Shown here in pieces: positions 20,505 through 30,178 of a stretch of 33,197 nt of DNA. Positions within the stretch are counted from its first letter, which is position 1, and each line of letters starts with the position of its first letter. This stretch comes from Botryllus schlosseri (lineage: Eukaryota > Chordata > Ascidiacea > Stolidobranchia > Styelidae), in contig KE605686.1 of NCBI GenBank assembly GCA_000444245.1, forward strand, positions 1 through 33,197, written 5' to 3'. A program made the position numbers and the translations under genes. Under the pieces are notes generated by a model. The model saw only the letters and a list, made by a program, of their open reading frames with translations, searched no databases and had not been told where the DNA came from.

Positions 20505-21115
20505 CAGCTATTTGATAAAAAAGTCCTCGACATTTTGGAATCCCCCTCATTGAACACCACCCTATTCGCTGATGATACTCACCTCATCTCTTCCTCATCC
20601 TCTACGGTTAAGTTGGGTGCCGTGACCATAGTGACAATATGCACACAGAGTACATGAGTGGACGGCCCACAATAATCTGTGCGTCAGCGCCGCAAAATTT
20701 CAGTAATTGGCCATAAACTCCGAAAATATCCTAACCATTAACATTGCTGGTCAACCTATTTCCAACATGGAAATGCGAAATACCTATACCTTATGGTTTT
20801 ACTAGACTCGAACATGTACTGGAAGAGTCACATTGAGTCGTAAGAAAAAATATATAGCGGAGCTGTGGTCTATTCCACAGCCTTACAGGCTAAAAGCCAG
20901 TCTGGGTCCTTCTGATACTCTTTATATTATCTTCCTTTACTTTTCATTCGGTGTAAGTGCATACCTTATTTTTTACATCGTCAAGGCCAGGTCGGTGTCT
21001 GATTTCGTAGACTACTCCAAGTCGTTTCGACACCGTCCTATCTTTCGTTGTATTGGAGTTATGTGGTGTATTGAAATGATGAAATTATTACCAATTAATT
21101 GAATTGAATTAAATG
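20505..21115 (+). mobile_element. LINE (non-LTR retrotransposon) reverse transcriptase fragment
   Basis: Near 20551-20600 the plus strand reads TTLFADDTHLISSSSSTVKL, containing the FADD catalytic box of LINE reverse transcriptase. Later pieces in other frames read SVIGHKLRK, then ...GQP.SN.E..KYL-like text, and LLDSNMYWKSHIES (20798-20840), the usual downstream motifs of CR1/Jockey-type elements. Several stops and frame changes show decay. A short AATTAATTGAATTGAATTAA run at 21093-21112 may be the 3' tail. The 5' part is absent, as is common for LINE copies. The stretch 20840-21090 matches no motif and may be the 3' untranslated region. Confidence 0.75.
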
Positions 21116-21430
21116 TTTTCATGGTCGCGGTTTATTCACTTGGAAAGTAGATGATGCAATGTTGACTTTGACTTCAATTAAGTAGGGCGGTCTCAGATAG
21201 CGATGCGATTACATTGTCATATTTTACTCCACCGTCTGGTAGATTTCCACTCACGCCACAACAACTTCAGCGACGAACGAACTACAGAACATGCAGCGCA
21301 GAAAAATCAAAAGGCACTCTTGTTGATTTGATCTCGATTTGATATTCAGCCGAGACTTCCACTTGTGTCCCACAATTATCATGGTTCCATGGTTTCACGT
21401 ATACATTCTTGTTGTTCCTCTACCAGCAAA
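21116..21430. other. Unassigned spacer
   Basis: No gene or repeat was recognised. Confidence 0.35.
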
Positions 21431-23868
21431 TAGGGATGAGCACAATGATTGATTACTCGAATCTGAATCGAGTATGACTTCTAATGATTCGAGTCGAATA
21501 GTAAAAATGAGTCTTTCAAGTACTGAAATTACATGCCCTTCGCCACTAGGAGGCAATTTATCGATCAGAGTTATGGTTTCCACTGCGGAAGGCTGTTAAC
21601 CTCCATTGCTCGTATCGTAGCATACGAAGCATTTAGTACGAAGCTGCAAATGTTAATGAAATGACGTATATGTGAACCCGGGACAAGCCCGCAGCATTGC
21701 AATAAAGTGCAGTGAAATAGGTATGATCGGAATATACCATACAATTAGCCTATTATTAATGTGGCATGGATAGGGGTGTAACCAAGTCACAAGGCGCCCA
21801 GTCACAAGCCCATCTCAATTTCATTGTTCTGACTCGAGTTAAGTCGAGTCATTTTCAATTCACCAACGAGTCAAGTCCGAGTCCAAGTCAGGGAGCAGAG
21901 GGTCGAGTCCGACTCATAATATTATGGCTCGAGTCCGAGACCAAGTCATTGTGTTGACTGCTCAGTGCTCAGTGCTCAGTTTCCATGTAAAGTCTTGTTA
22001 AATCCACTTTTTATAACTCTGTATGGTAAAATCGAATGGTTCGCATTCATTATACACTAATTTTCTTCAATTTTAGCAGTTTCTGGTCGCATTTTCAAGT
22101 AGGCCTAGCGGTACCAATAGACCAGAGGTCTCAAACTCAAATGTGCTCGCGGGCCAATTTCCTAATTTTTGATGACGCCGCAGGCCGCAGCATCAATAAT
22201 GGGGATATTCAATGTATAATTTCCAAGTAGGCCTTATTTGAAGGGGACTTGTAGACAAGCATTCCACAAACATCGTGAAAATGTAATTTACTATTTTACT
22301 ATTCACGATTGGCATGGAAAAATCACATTTACAAATATTTGAATAAAATTGTTTTTATGCTGGGCATAATTTGTTAATAATGAGTTATTGACATCACGTC
22401 AGAGGACGTGCCATGACATCATAAAGCGGACGGGTTATAATATTGCAACTAGTGTAGTGTACCTTTGACGTGCCACAATTTTATGTAGAAAATTTACTGA
22501 AGATTGATCTGATATCAGAGCATTTGAGCGGTGTCACCTAATCCGGGTTTCTGATATAGTCGTGATAAGTAGGCCATTGTTACTGTCATTGCCAAAGTCA
22601 AAATAAATCAGCGTTAGACAACAACTTGAATATAACCATTACTGTACCATAGTAATAGCATTGTCTCTTGACCTTTTTCACGATAGTACCCCGTGTGATT
22701 TTAAAAAGATTTCTCGTATAGCCTACCCCTGTCCATTTTCAACACAATTTCTGATGGTAGGCTTACCTATGTTAAAATCACAGAGCATATTTACACAAAA
22801 TCGTGAGTAGCGCGAAAACTATTTTCGAGTTGAATAATTGGCCCAGAATATATTCCACAGCATATAGGCCTAATTCCACAATGCATATCGTACCCTCTCA
22901 TTTGGTGCTTCGTACTCCAAGGGGGTCTATGAACCTGGAATAGAAGAGTCCAATCGCCGAAGAATCCATTGGTGTTACAGCTATAGAGCATTCCACCATA
23001 CCTTACTCGCCACCGATAATAACATGGACAAAGAGAAAAAACGACACCCAGGATGTAACCAACTATACGTCACAGGGGCCACAGAATGCTGATAGTTTCC
23101 ATACTGACCTGATTAGATAGCTATAAACCCTGCGCAACGCAAGCTTCGACCTTTTGATATTTCACTATTTCCCATGACATTTTCATAGATTTTTGCGTCC
23201 GTAGGATTACCAAGTCACCTTTCTGAGCCGCAAATCCTTCTCTGATTTTAACGTTTGATCTGACTCAGCTCGGGTCATTTCTATTTAATAACCCAGTCAA
23301 TCCGAAATCGAGTAATTTCACGAAAGGTCGCACCAAACCAAATCACAATTTTACAGTCACGAATCATTAACGGCCATTTTTTATCATTATGTCCTAGAAA
23401 TGTGACATAATAGCTGATCTTCTACCGCATGGTAGCTTTTAAAAATGATGTGATAGTGAAGTTTGTTGAGATTTCAGGTTCTTGTAGTAGTTTTAGAGTG
23501 AACATTAAAATCTCAAATCTAAAATGGATATATGGCACTTGAATAGATTGTCCAACACTTGAAATTCCAAAATGCCGTCGCGGGACGCACAAAATGCTCT
23601 CGCAGGCCGCGTGTTTGAGACCTCTGCAATAGACGAAATCCAAATAGTGTGGTTACTTTACTATTCTTCGAAATTACAATGAAATGTCGGTCTTGGCCGT
23701 CTGAGTCTCGAGTCACATGACTTGGTCAGAGTCTTGCGCAATGACTCGAGTCCAAGTCGAGTCAATACGCAGCAATACATCAACATCATTAATACCATTG
23801 TGACGTCATCATGAGTGATACTCGGATAGTCGACTCGACGCCTAATACTCGATTTTTGTCCAGTCCTA
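21431..23868 (+). mobile_element. Outer hAT-like arms enclosing nested elements
   Basis: The left arm begins TAGGGATGAGCACAATG at 21431 and has TCGAATC/TCGAGTAT motifs. The right arm ends ...CAGTCCTA at 23868 and, on its complement, reads TAGGACTGGACAAAAATCG with TCGAGTATTAGG. The flanks CCAGCAAA and GAAGCAAC agree at 5 of 8 bases, so the pairing is plausible but not proven. Inside lie further arms rich in GACTCGAG/AAGTCGAGTC (about 21769-21960 and 23680-23765), which may be a second element starting TAGGGGTGTAACCAAG. Family 2 copy B sits in the centre. Confidence 0.5.
22123..23626 (+). mobile_element. Non-autonomous hAT element, family 2, copy B
   Basis: The termini are CAGAGGTCTCAAACTC (22123) and GTTTGAGACCTCTG (ending 23626). 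The perfect 8-bp duplication CAATAGAC lies at 22115-22122 and 23627-23634. The 1,504-bp body is collinear with copy A at roughly 80-85% identity by eye. No transposase frame remains; short frames such as 23422-23643 (minus) are repeat shadows also seen in copy A. Confidence 0.92.
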
Positions 23869-23876
23869 GAAGCAAC

Positions 23877-24341
23877 GAGTACTTCGTCCGACTCGAATCT
23901 TAAAATTAGAAAATCTGATCCGGAAAAATCCGATAATTAGAATTTGCGGATATCTTTACCAAGTAGGCCTATACTACAAAACTAATACCAGGTTATACGG
24001 TAAGGGATCTTTTTATGACTCGATTACATTTGATGACAAGTGACTACATGCCACTGACAAGTTAGTAGATGACAGCATGCCCGTCGTTAGCGTTACTACG
24101 CTAGGCTGGTACGAAACTGTCCGCATCAGAAAAGTAAGAATCCGCATCCCATCTGAGACTATGGCCTTATTGCGAAATGTTTGAATCCGAACCTAATCCG
24201 GCCCCTGCCAAAAGAGAAAACCGACAGATATTCAAATCCATATATCGAATTCGTCCTATCACCGGGTAAATACTTATGGATTCGGAACAATGATTGCTGT
24301 CATGCCTGATTGAACGTGGTGACCAAGACTACATATCTGAT
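23877..24341. other. Unassigned region
   Basis: No gene was recognised. A short repeated motif, ACAAGT(G/T)A, near 24035-24065 is too short to classify. Confidence 0.35.
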
Positions 24342-24375
24342 AACCTTTCAACCTTTCAACCTTTCAACCTTTCAA
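24342..24375. repeat. Microsatellite (AACCTTTC)4
   Basis: A little over four perfect tandem copies of the 8-bp unit AACCTTTC. Confidence 0.9.
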
Positions 24376-25380
24376 ATGTTGATAATATCATGAATAATTG
24401 AGGCTGGGATATGAATGATCAATACGCCGACGAATCCAACAAACAATTTTTAATAGCACATACTTAACTTCAGGTATATATGACAGATTCGCCGAAATAT
24501 GATTACAGGTGCATGTCAGAAGAAGGAAAGAGAGCAAAACCTAAAGATTCGACGATTCTGCACTACTAATAAAGTTTTATCATTTGGAAATAAATGAATT
24601 GAAGATTAGATTGTATAGTATTTGGAATCGAAGATATGTAGCCGTAAACATGGCGAGGCAATGCGCAAATTACAGAACTAAAAGTCACCACAGGAATCAG
24701 TTTTTACTATTATCCATTTTACAAAGTTATCGTATTAGTCAGTTAAACTTATACATTTTTGATTAATCGTTATGGTCAGGTCACAAATCTGAAGTTAGAG
24801 CTGGTTACTTGTGAAATCGCGTAGTGTCGAAGTTTTACAGTCGGTGTTTTGTGGTCCAAAATTACATGTGATCAATCATGCAGTGGCATTACTCAGATCC
24901 GATCCCGAATGACAGTGCTACACATCCGTATGACTGTATTGGCGTCGAAAATCCATTAATCTAAAGATTCGTTTCAGCATATTTTAGTAGCTACAAGGAA
25001 TGGTGACTTCGGCTTCGTCATAGGTATGGTTCTAAAAACCGGCCGTGTATGCAACTGAATTCATTGTATCGCCCGGAAAGATGGCGAAAGCAAAAGATCC
25101 TGAACATTACAAAGATCATTGTCGTGGTGCATATGACCTTAATAGGTGATAAGCACCACTGCTGTATGTGAAATAAACAACCAAACTCGAATCAAGGCAA
25201 TGAAACCACTTCCCATGATAGACTGTTAGCGAAAAGAGTGTGTATACACACACCTATTTGGTGGTACACGAAATCGGAGCCGGGTTGTACTTCGAGTAGC
25301 GAAATCATAAATTTGGCCCTCTTTAACCGTGTTTTGCACAGTTAACCAAAATGTGACGTTATTCGTATATATGGTGATAT
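24376..25380. other. Unassigned region
   Basis: AT-rich sequence without recognised genes. A 60-codon frame at 24584-24766 shows no motif. Confidence 0.35.
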
Positions 25381-25560
25381 CTAGGGTTACCATGTGAGTC
25401 GCGAGACGTCCTCGCTCTTTTGATTGTCTTCCCTGAATTATTGATTGATTTCGTACTTTCCTGAGATTATTTGTCAGCATGATTAGAGCTAGGGTTGCAT
25501 TTAAAACAAACGGTGTTTCAAAACACTTTGTTTTAAACAGTGTTTTAGACAAATGCCTTT
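25381..25560. mobile_element. Two hAT-like terminus fragments
   Basis: CTAGGGTTACCATGTGAGTC at 25381 and CTAGGGTTGCATTTAAAAC at 25489 have the start style of TAGGGTTGCCA-type hAT ends. The second is followed by inverted AAAC..TGTTT motifs (CGGTGTTTCAAAACAC, AAACAGTGTTTTAG) that look like subterminal repeats. No partner ends or duplications were found, so both are weak calls. Confidence 0.3.
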
Positions 25561-27180
25561 CTGAGGAAAAAAAAACCTCCGAATTTTTTTTTAAATGTTG
25601 TCTAATTATGCCATAATTGTGTAAATACGTCCGAGAAAACAGGTAGTATGAGCCATGAGGTATGACCGAAGGTGATGAACTTTATCGAGGATGTAAAAGG
25701 CAAATTAATATCGACAAATTTCGTGAAGTCACAAAATGGCAAAACGGAGTTTCGAGGCCACTTACCTGAAAATATCGATATATATTGTATAACTTACAGG
25801 TGTTCATATGATACACTTTTAGTTTATTCTCTCTCTGAGCACAGCAAGAGCTGTAAAAATTTTCGAATAAATCCTTTTAGGTCTTGGGAATGTGCCTTAA
25901 GCTAGTTTACAGATCTTTTGAATATCGGCTGATTAAATCGGGTTTTCGATGAAGGTGCAAGTGAATGCTTTATCGGTATCGGCTATAAAACAGATCTCGG
26001 CCGGCCTATGAACAGCCCTACTACCAATGACGTTATGAAATGAATTATCGGAAATATCTCACGGAACAATGTTGCACGAGCTGGCATTTGATTTACGTGC
26101 TAATGTATCAATGAAATCGTGGCTTTAATGTTGGATATTGGCTTGCATTGAGCTTGAATCTGTAATGCTGACGTCTTGCTGTAAATCGCGAACAATGTGC
26201 ACGTGCCTTTACTACATACTCTTCAATATTCAATCTACTCTGAGACACCCTGAAGTGAGTTGCTGTCGGGTATACTGTAAATATATATATGCAATAGAGA
26301 CTGATTGAAGCGAAAGTTATCACTTTATATCGCCAAGTTACACGAAGTCGAATGAATATTGATCTCAATGATGTCGTATGAAGTTTGCATCTGGTTTGCA
26401 TTGCCTAATTACACGCATGACCTATATGTAAGACCTTGATGACTCACAGTTTACAAGATCTGGTGATATATATGGTGTGTCGGCATGGCATTGTGAGAGC
26501 GACAGTCTGCTAGGTACTCGATGTTCTCGAAATGCGATGTTTTGTATTCACTCCAATCAGCTGTGTGTAATCGCAGTTTCGACCCATCTCGTTACTGGGT
26601 CGTTTTCGATGTCTTTTATCGAGAGTTTGGGAATAGATACAGAAGTAAGCCGCACATTTTATGAGACAACGTATACAACGTATGCTTAAAGAAAAAAAAT
26701 ACTATTTTACTTAATTATTATTTAATCGAATATTAGTTATACGGTCTAATGAGAGGGCCGCTTTAAACATCTGAATCCATTCGCGGGCCACGATATAGTA
26801 ATATTGTGATTAATCGAAAAATTCAATCAAAAAGTAGATTATATAGTGACTGAAATCATGAAGATAACATATACATTCGAAACAAACCCAATATCGATTT
26901 GATGTTAACGCACAGGTGTCGGAAATATTAATGAGATCTTTTAAGTTGGTCTTCTTCAATAAAAAGATTGTCAATATTGGGAATGAAAGTCGGATGTGCG
27001 GAATCTTAGATCAGGATAGAAATTTTAATCTATGAGCAGTGAGCAGCGACATGTTCATAGATTTGCTGATTTTATTAATTTTGGTTTAACTTCAGAACAC
27101 ACAATGCTGCTAGCATCTAGGCGGTTGTGTGTTTTACTGCCCTGCTATACTGTTAGGTCGGTGTGGTTATCTGGTTGTGT
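25561..27180. other. Unassigned region
   Basis: No firm gene. A plus-strand frame at about 26440-26690 contains HCESDS..., RCSRNAMFC and NQLCV and might be a cysteine-containing exon. Near 26750-26810 two GGGCC-containing stretches (GAGGGCCGC, CGCGGGCCACG) suggest an eroded hAT end. A 97-codon minus-strand frame at 26108-26401 shows no motif. Confidence 0.3.
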
Positions 27181-27188
27181 GTTGTAAC

Positions 27189-27641
27189 CAGGGATGTGGA
27201 TTAGGTTCCATTTATAACCGACTCCAACTCCGACTCCCAACTTTTTGAATACACCGACTCCGGGAATTTCAACTTCACCGACTCCGACTCTGACTCCAAC
27301 TCCGACATTCCTGTATATTTACTTCGAAAGTTATACCTCATTACATTAGGTTTCACAGAAATTATGTAAAGTGAAGTCACTGAAAGAAATTAACTTTGTG
27401 ATGGTCCGGAAACGTAAAAAACTTAATGACTTCTGTTACTGCGATCGCACTTTTCGATAGCATTTGGTTCGATTTTAAAGTATCTGGCGTCGGAGTCAGA
27501 CCATTTTAACAACCTCTTACTCCGACTCCAGCCAGTATGCGCTTCTCCGACTCCGAGTCCAAGGAGTGCTACAGATTTTATGTGACTCCAACTTTAACCA
27601 AAGAAAATCAATGTAACTCCGACTCCGACTCCACAGCCCTG
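27189..27641. mobile_element. Short hAT element with GACTCC subterminal repeats
   Basis: The ends are CAGGGATGTGGATTAGG (27189) and CGACTCCACAGCCCTG (ending 27641), with the perfect 8-bp duplication GTTGTAAC at 27181-27188 and 27642-27649. Both arms hold many copies of CCGACTCC, the hallmark of the widespread 'CAGGGCTGTGGAGTCGG' type of hAT element. At 453 bp and without coding it is a non-autonomous MITE. Confidence 0.9.
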
Positions 27642-27843
27642 GTTGTAACCAGGTCTGAAGCAACATTTTTTCAGCCCCCTTCCGCCCAAAAAACACTAAC
27701 CTCGTGCCCACCATAATGTAATCGATTCAACTTCTTGCGTACTTGCTAAATGCATCTGCTTGTTAGAATCTGTGAATGAATTATGTCAATGGTATTGGTT
27801 CTTCCGTATGTTACTATAAAAATACACCATTAGATAGCGCATC

Positions 27844-28045
27844 CGGTGATTTCCGACCTTTTATGGCCGCGAGCCCATTTCCAATTTGAAGATGTTTCGT
27901 GGTCCACCTCAAAGAATGTTAGGCTGATTAATGAAGAAATTAGCTTGCCCGGACGCACTCACGGCCTCTTGTTGAAGCTGATGACTTCCAACATCTTAGC
28001 GATCCCCAAAATAAAGGCAAACGACCCCCAGGTTTAGAACAACTG
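27844..28045. mobile_element. Probable short hAT MITE
   Basis: The left side, CGGTGATTTCCGACCTTTT with CCGCGAGCCC, and the right side, GACCCCCAGGTTTAGAACAACTG, resemble the two asymmetric ends of 'CAGTGGTTCTCAACC' hAT elements (one end T-rich, one with GGGGGTC). The repeats are eroded and no flanking duplication is visible. The length would be 202 bp. Confidence 0.45.
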
Positions 28046-28349
28046 TCTTTGACCAAACCAAAGCATCCAAACGGCGTTAACCAACTCCAGGAATATACCG
28101 TAATCTTATAATTGCGATTACAACTACCCTTATTTCAATAAATAATGGTTATTTTTACTTATTATTGATTGCCTTTTTGCGATGGTGGTGCGTGGTCCCT
28201 ATATTAATATAAATACTCGTAGTATTAAATCGCGCGCAGCGTGAAGAAAAATTTCAAACAGCATAAGTCGGCTTAAAACTAATGTTATTTATGTTGATTT
28301 ACGAACAAATTTAAAGCCTACTTCAAGCCTTTAAAACTCCGTACATTTA
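28046..28349. other. Unassigned spacer
   Basis: AT-rich sequence; no gene was recognised. Confidence 0.35.
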
Positions 28350-28409
28350 AGCATATTTTTAGAAATTCCGGACATGCCCGGGAAATTCCGGACTTATGGC
28401 AACCCTAGC
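28350..28409 (-). mobile_element. hAT-type terminus fragment
   Basis: Read on the minus strand from 28409: TAGGGTTGCCATAAGTCCGG, followed by two GTCCGGAATTTC-type units around CCCGGGCATG. This is a common hAT terminus type. No partner end was found. Confidence 0.5.
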
Positions 28410-28615
28410 ATGGATATAATTTTACATATGGGCTCTTACTGTTACGCAGAGATTCGATGCATCGTGAGATTCGCGTACCATCAGATGGAGTGGTACAATA
28501 ATATCGGTTGGAAATAGAACGAATGTCGGAAAAGCGGGTGGAAATTCAGTAATTAAATTTCGTATCACAGTTACAAAAGTATAGTGCTGGTACTAGAGGT
28601 TTACTCTCCACCAGT
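28410..28615. other. Unassigned spacer
   Basis: No gene was supported. A frame reading SYCYAEIRC near 28430-28460 was considered and not accepted. Confidence 0.3.
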
Positions 28616-28740
28616 CAGGGTTGTAATGACTCGAGTAATGACTCGACTCGAGTCACGATTTTCTGATGACTCGACTTGACTCGAGTCATTTATTCAAAAT
28701 ACGGAAATGACTCGACTCGACTCGAGTCAATCTGAGTATG

Positions 28741-29620
28741 ATAATAACCAGCTCACAAACCTTCATTGTATTATCCACCAAGAAGCCCTGAGTGTCAAAT
28801 CTGTTGCCCTAAATGACACATTGGAAGACGTCAATCGCATCATCTTGTACATTCGTACGAATGGTCTTCATCAAAGGCAATTTCAAGAACTTTAGCAAGA
28901 GCGCGAAACGTCGGCAGAAGACATTCTCTACCACGCCGCAGTTCGGTGGTTGTCCCAAGGAGACACATTTCGTCATGTTCTACAGTTGCGAGAAGAAATA
29001 CTGGAATATTATTCCACAAAAAATAAAGACTGCCACTTACAAAATGAGAGCTTTCTCATATATTTGGCTTTTCTTGTGGATTTTGTGTCCCATGTTAACA
29101 TTTTAAACCGAAGCCTGCAAGGAAAAGAAGCAACGATATGTACCATGTACAAAAAAGCATTGGATTTTCGTGACAAATGTCGTTTCCTTAAACATCATAT
29201 TCAGCAGCGTGATTTTTTCCATTTTACACAACTTAAGTCGCTTATCGACAGCTGCGAAATAAAGGTAGAATAGATTCCGATCACTTTATTTTCGGGGGGT
29301 TTTGATATTGTGTTGCAGGATTTCGCAGATCGTTTCAAAGATTTCCAAAAAATCTCACATACATCACGACTTGTTGCCTTTCCACACCTAGTGGAAACGG
29401 AAAGTGCTCCGTCACATCTTCAGATGGAGCTGTTGGAATTGAAGAATGATGAGCAGCTTGTGACAAAGTTCAAGAGCGAGGAAAATTTGATTGACACGTG
29501 GAAATGGCCCATGAATATCCACTTTTGCGAGAATTGGCTAGAGAAACTCTTGTTATTTTCGGAAGCACTTATGTGTGCGAGTCTGCCTTTTCGCAAATGA
29601 AGACTTATGGTGTCGAGTGA
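28741..29620 (+). pseudogene. hAT transposase, C-terminal half (GTF2IRD2/SCAND3-like)
   Basis: One frame carries the family's conserved blocks in order: LHCIIHQEALS (about 28761), ILYHAAVRWLSQGDTFRHV (about 28920), LQLREEILEY (about 28981), FLIYLAFLVDFVSHVN (29052), LNRSLQGKEATI (29102), then FADRFKDF (29320) and SAPSHLQMELLELKNDEQL (29401). These match the 'LHC.IHQEALC.K', 'VRWLSRGKVL.R' and 'LQMELI.LQ' signatures of hAT transposases domesticated as GTF2IRD2 and SCAND3. There are two in-frame stops, at about 28893 and 29271. The terminal block FGSTYVCESAFSQMK (29558 on) is in another frame. The N-terminal half with the zinc finger is absent. It is a dead copy, but better preserved than the other hAT relics here. 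Confidence 0.85.
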
Positions 29621-30063
29621 GGTTTCCAATTTTGCAAGTTTGTCTTCTCGTATGCAAAATCAAGGAAGTCTCTGATTTCAATGTTAGAGACTTTCCTTAA
29701 ATAAATTCGTTTCAAAATATGTTTGATATTTATGAGATATGATAAGATTAGTAGATAATAAATTTTCAAACGAAGCTAAAATGTCCTCCGAGGGCGGCCA
29801 AATGTCCTCGTTTTAGGCAATTATACCGTCTTTATGCTAGTGGATTGCACTAAAGTTGCGTGAAATGAGGATTTCGGCATTAGCGAGGGCAATGGGCATG
29901 GCTGACTTTATCAACCCAAATAACGTTGACTTGGGAACGGGTATTTCGGGATTCAAAACGGAAAAATGAGATTTTTTTTAGTCAACTCACATATGGCTGG
30001 CGGTCGTATGGCGTCGAAGTATTCGAAATGCGGCCGTGGACACCAAAAAGGTTTCCCACCTCT
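29621..30063. other. 3' part of the hAT element
   Basis: Non-coding sequence between the transposase stop and the right terminus. It contains two AAATGTCCTC units near 29779-29809 and the terminus-proximal GCGGCCGTGGACACC text. Confidence 0.45.
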
Positions 30064-30064
30064 G

Positions 30065-30178
30065 TCCTAGAGTGAACTTTAAGTTCTTAAATGTAAAAAG
30101 TATATATGACACTTGAATATATTGTCGAATACTTGAAATTCCAAAATGCCTTCGCGGGCCGCGTGTTTGAGACCTCTG
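30065..30178 (+). mobile_element. Non-autonomous hAT element, family 2, copy C (right-end fragment)
   Basis: From TAGAGTGAAC through ATATATGACACTTGAATA and TTGAAATTCCAAAATGCC to GTTTGAGACCTCTG, this matches the last ~110 bp of copies A and B. The rest of the copy is missing, because the hAT element ending at 30064 abuts it directly. Confidence 0.8.

Larger units (their letters stand above)
28616..30064 (+). mobile_element. hAT transposon with decayed transposase
   Basis: A terminus-like arm starts at 28616 (CAGGGTTGTAATGACTCGAG) with many GACTCGA motifs. Transposase coding follows. The right side ends GGTTTCCCACCTCTG at 30064, a hAT terminus of the CAGAGGTGGG type. The left and right terminal repeats do not match each other, so the left arm may belong to a different element that replaced or interrupted the original left end. 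The sequence after 30064 (TCCTAGAG) belongs to family 2 copy C, so the right end marks a true insertion junction. Confidence 0.65.

Noticed and set aside
25226-25552. 108-codon minus-strand frame as a gene
   Set aside because: It runs across two hAT-like termini and shows no domain, so it is probably a chance frame.
25771-25779. Strong minus-strand splice donor CAG|GTAAGT
   Set aside because: No open frame with coding character precedes it on that strand, and no matching acceptor could be paired.
28430-28520. Frame with SYCYAEIRC as a paralog of the peptide exon at 20182
   Set aside because: Only two cysteines match, the spacing differs, and there is no convincing acceptor or signal-peptide exon.
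28616-28735. GACTCGA-rich DNA as a CRISPR-like or simple tandem array
   Set aside because: The motifs are irregular, occur in both orientations, and sit next to a hAT terminus and transposase, as subterminal binding sites do.
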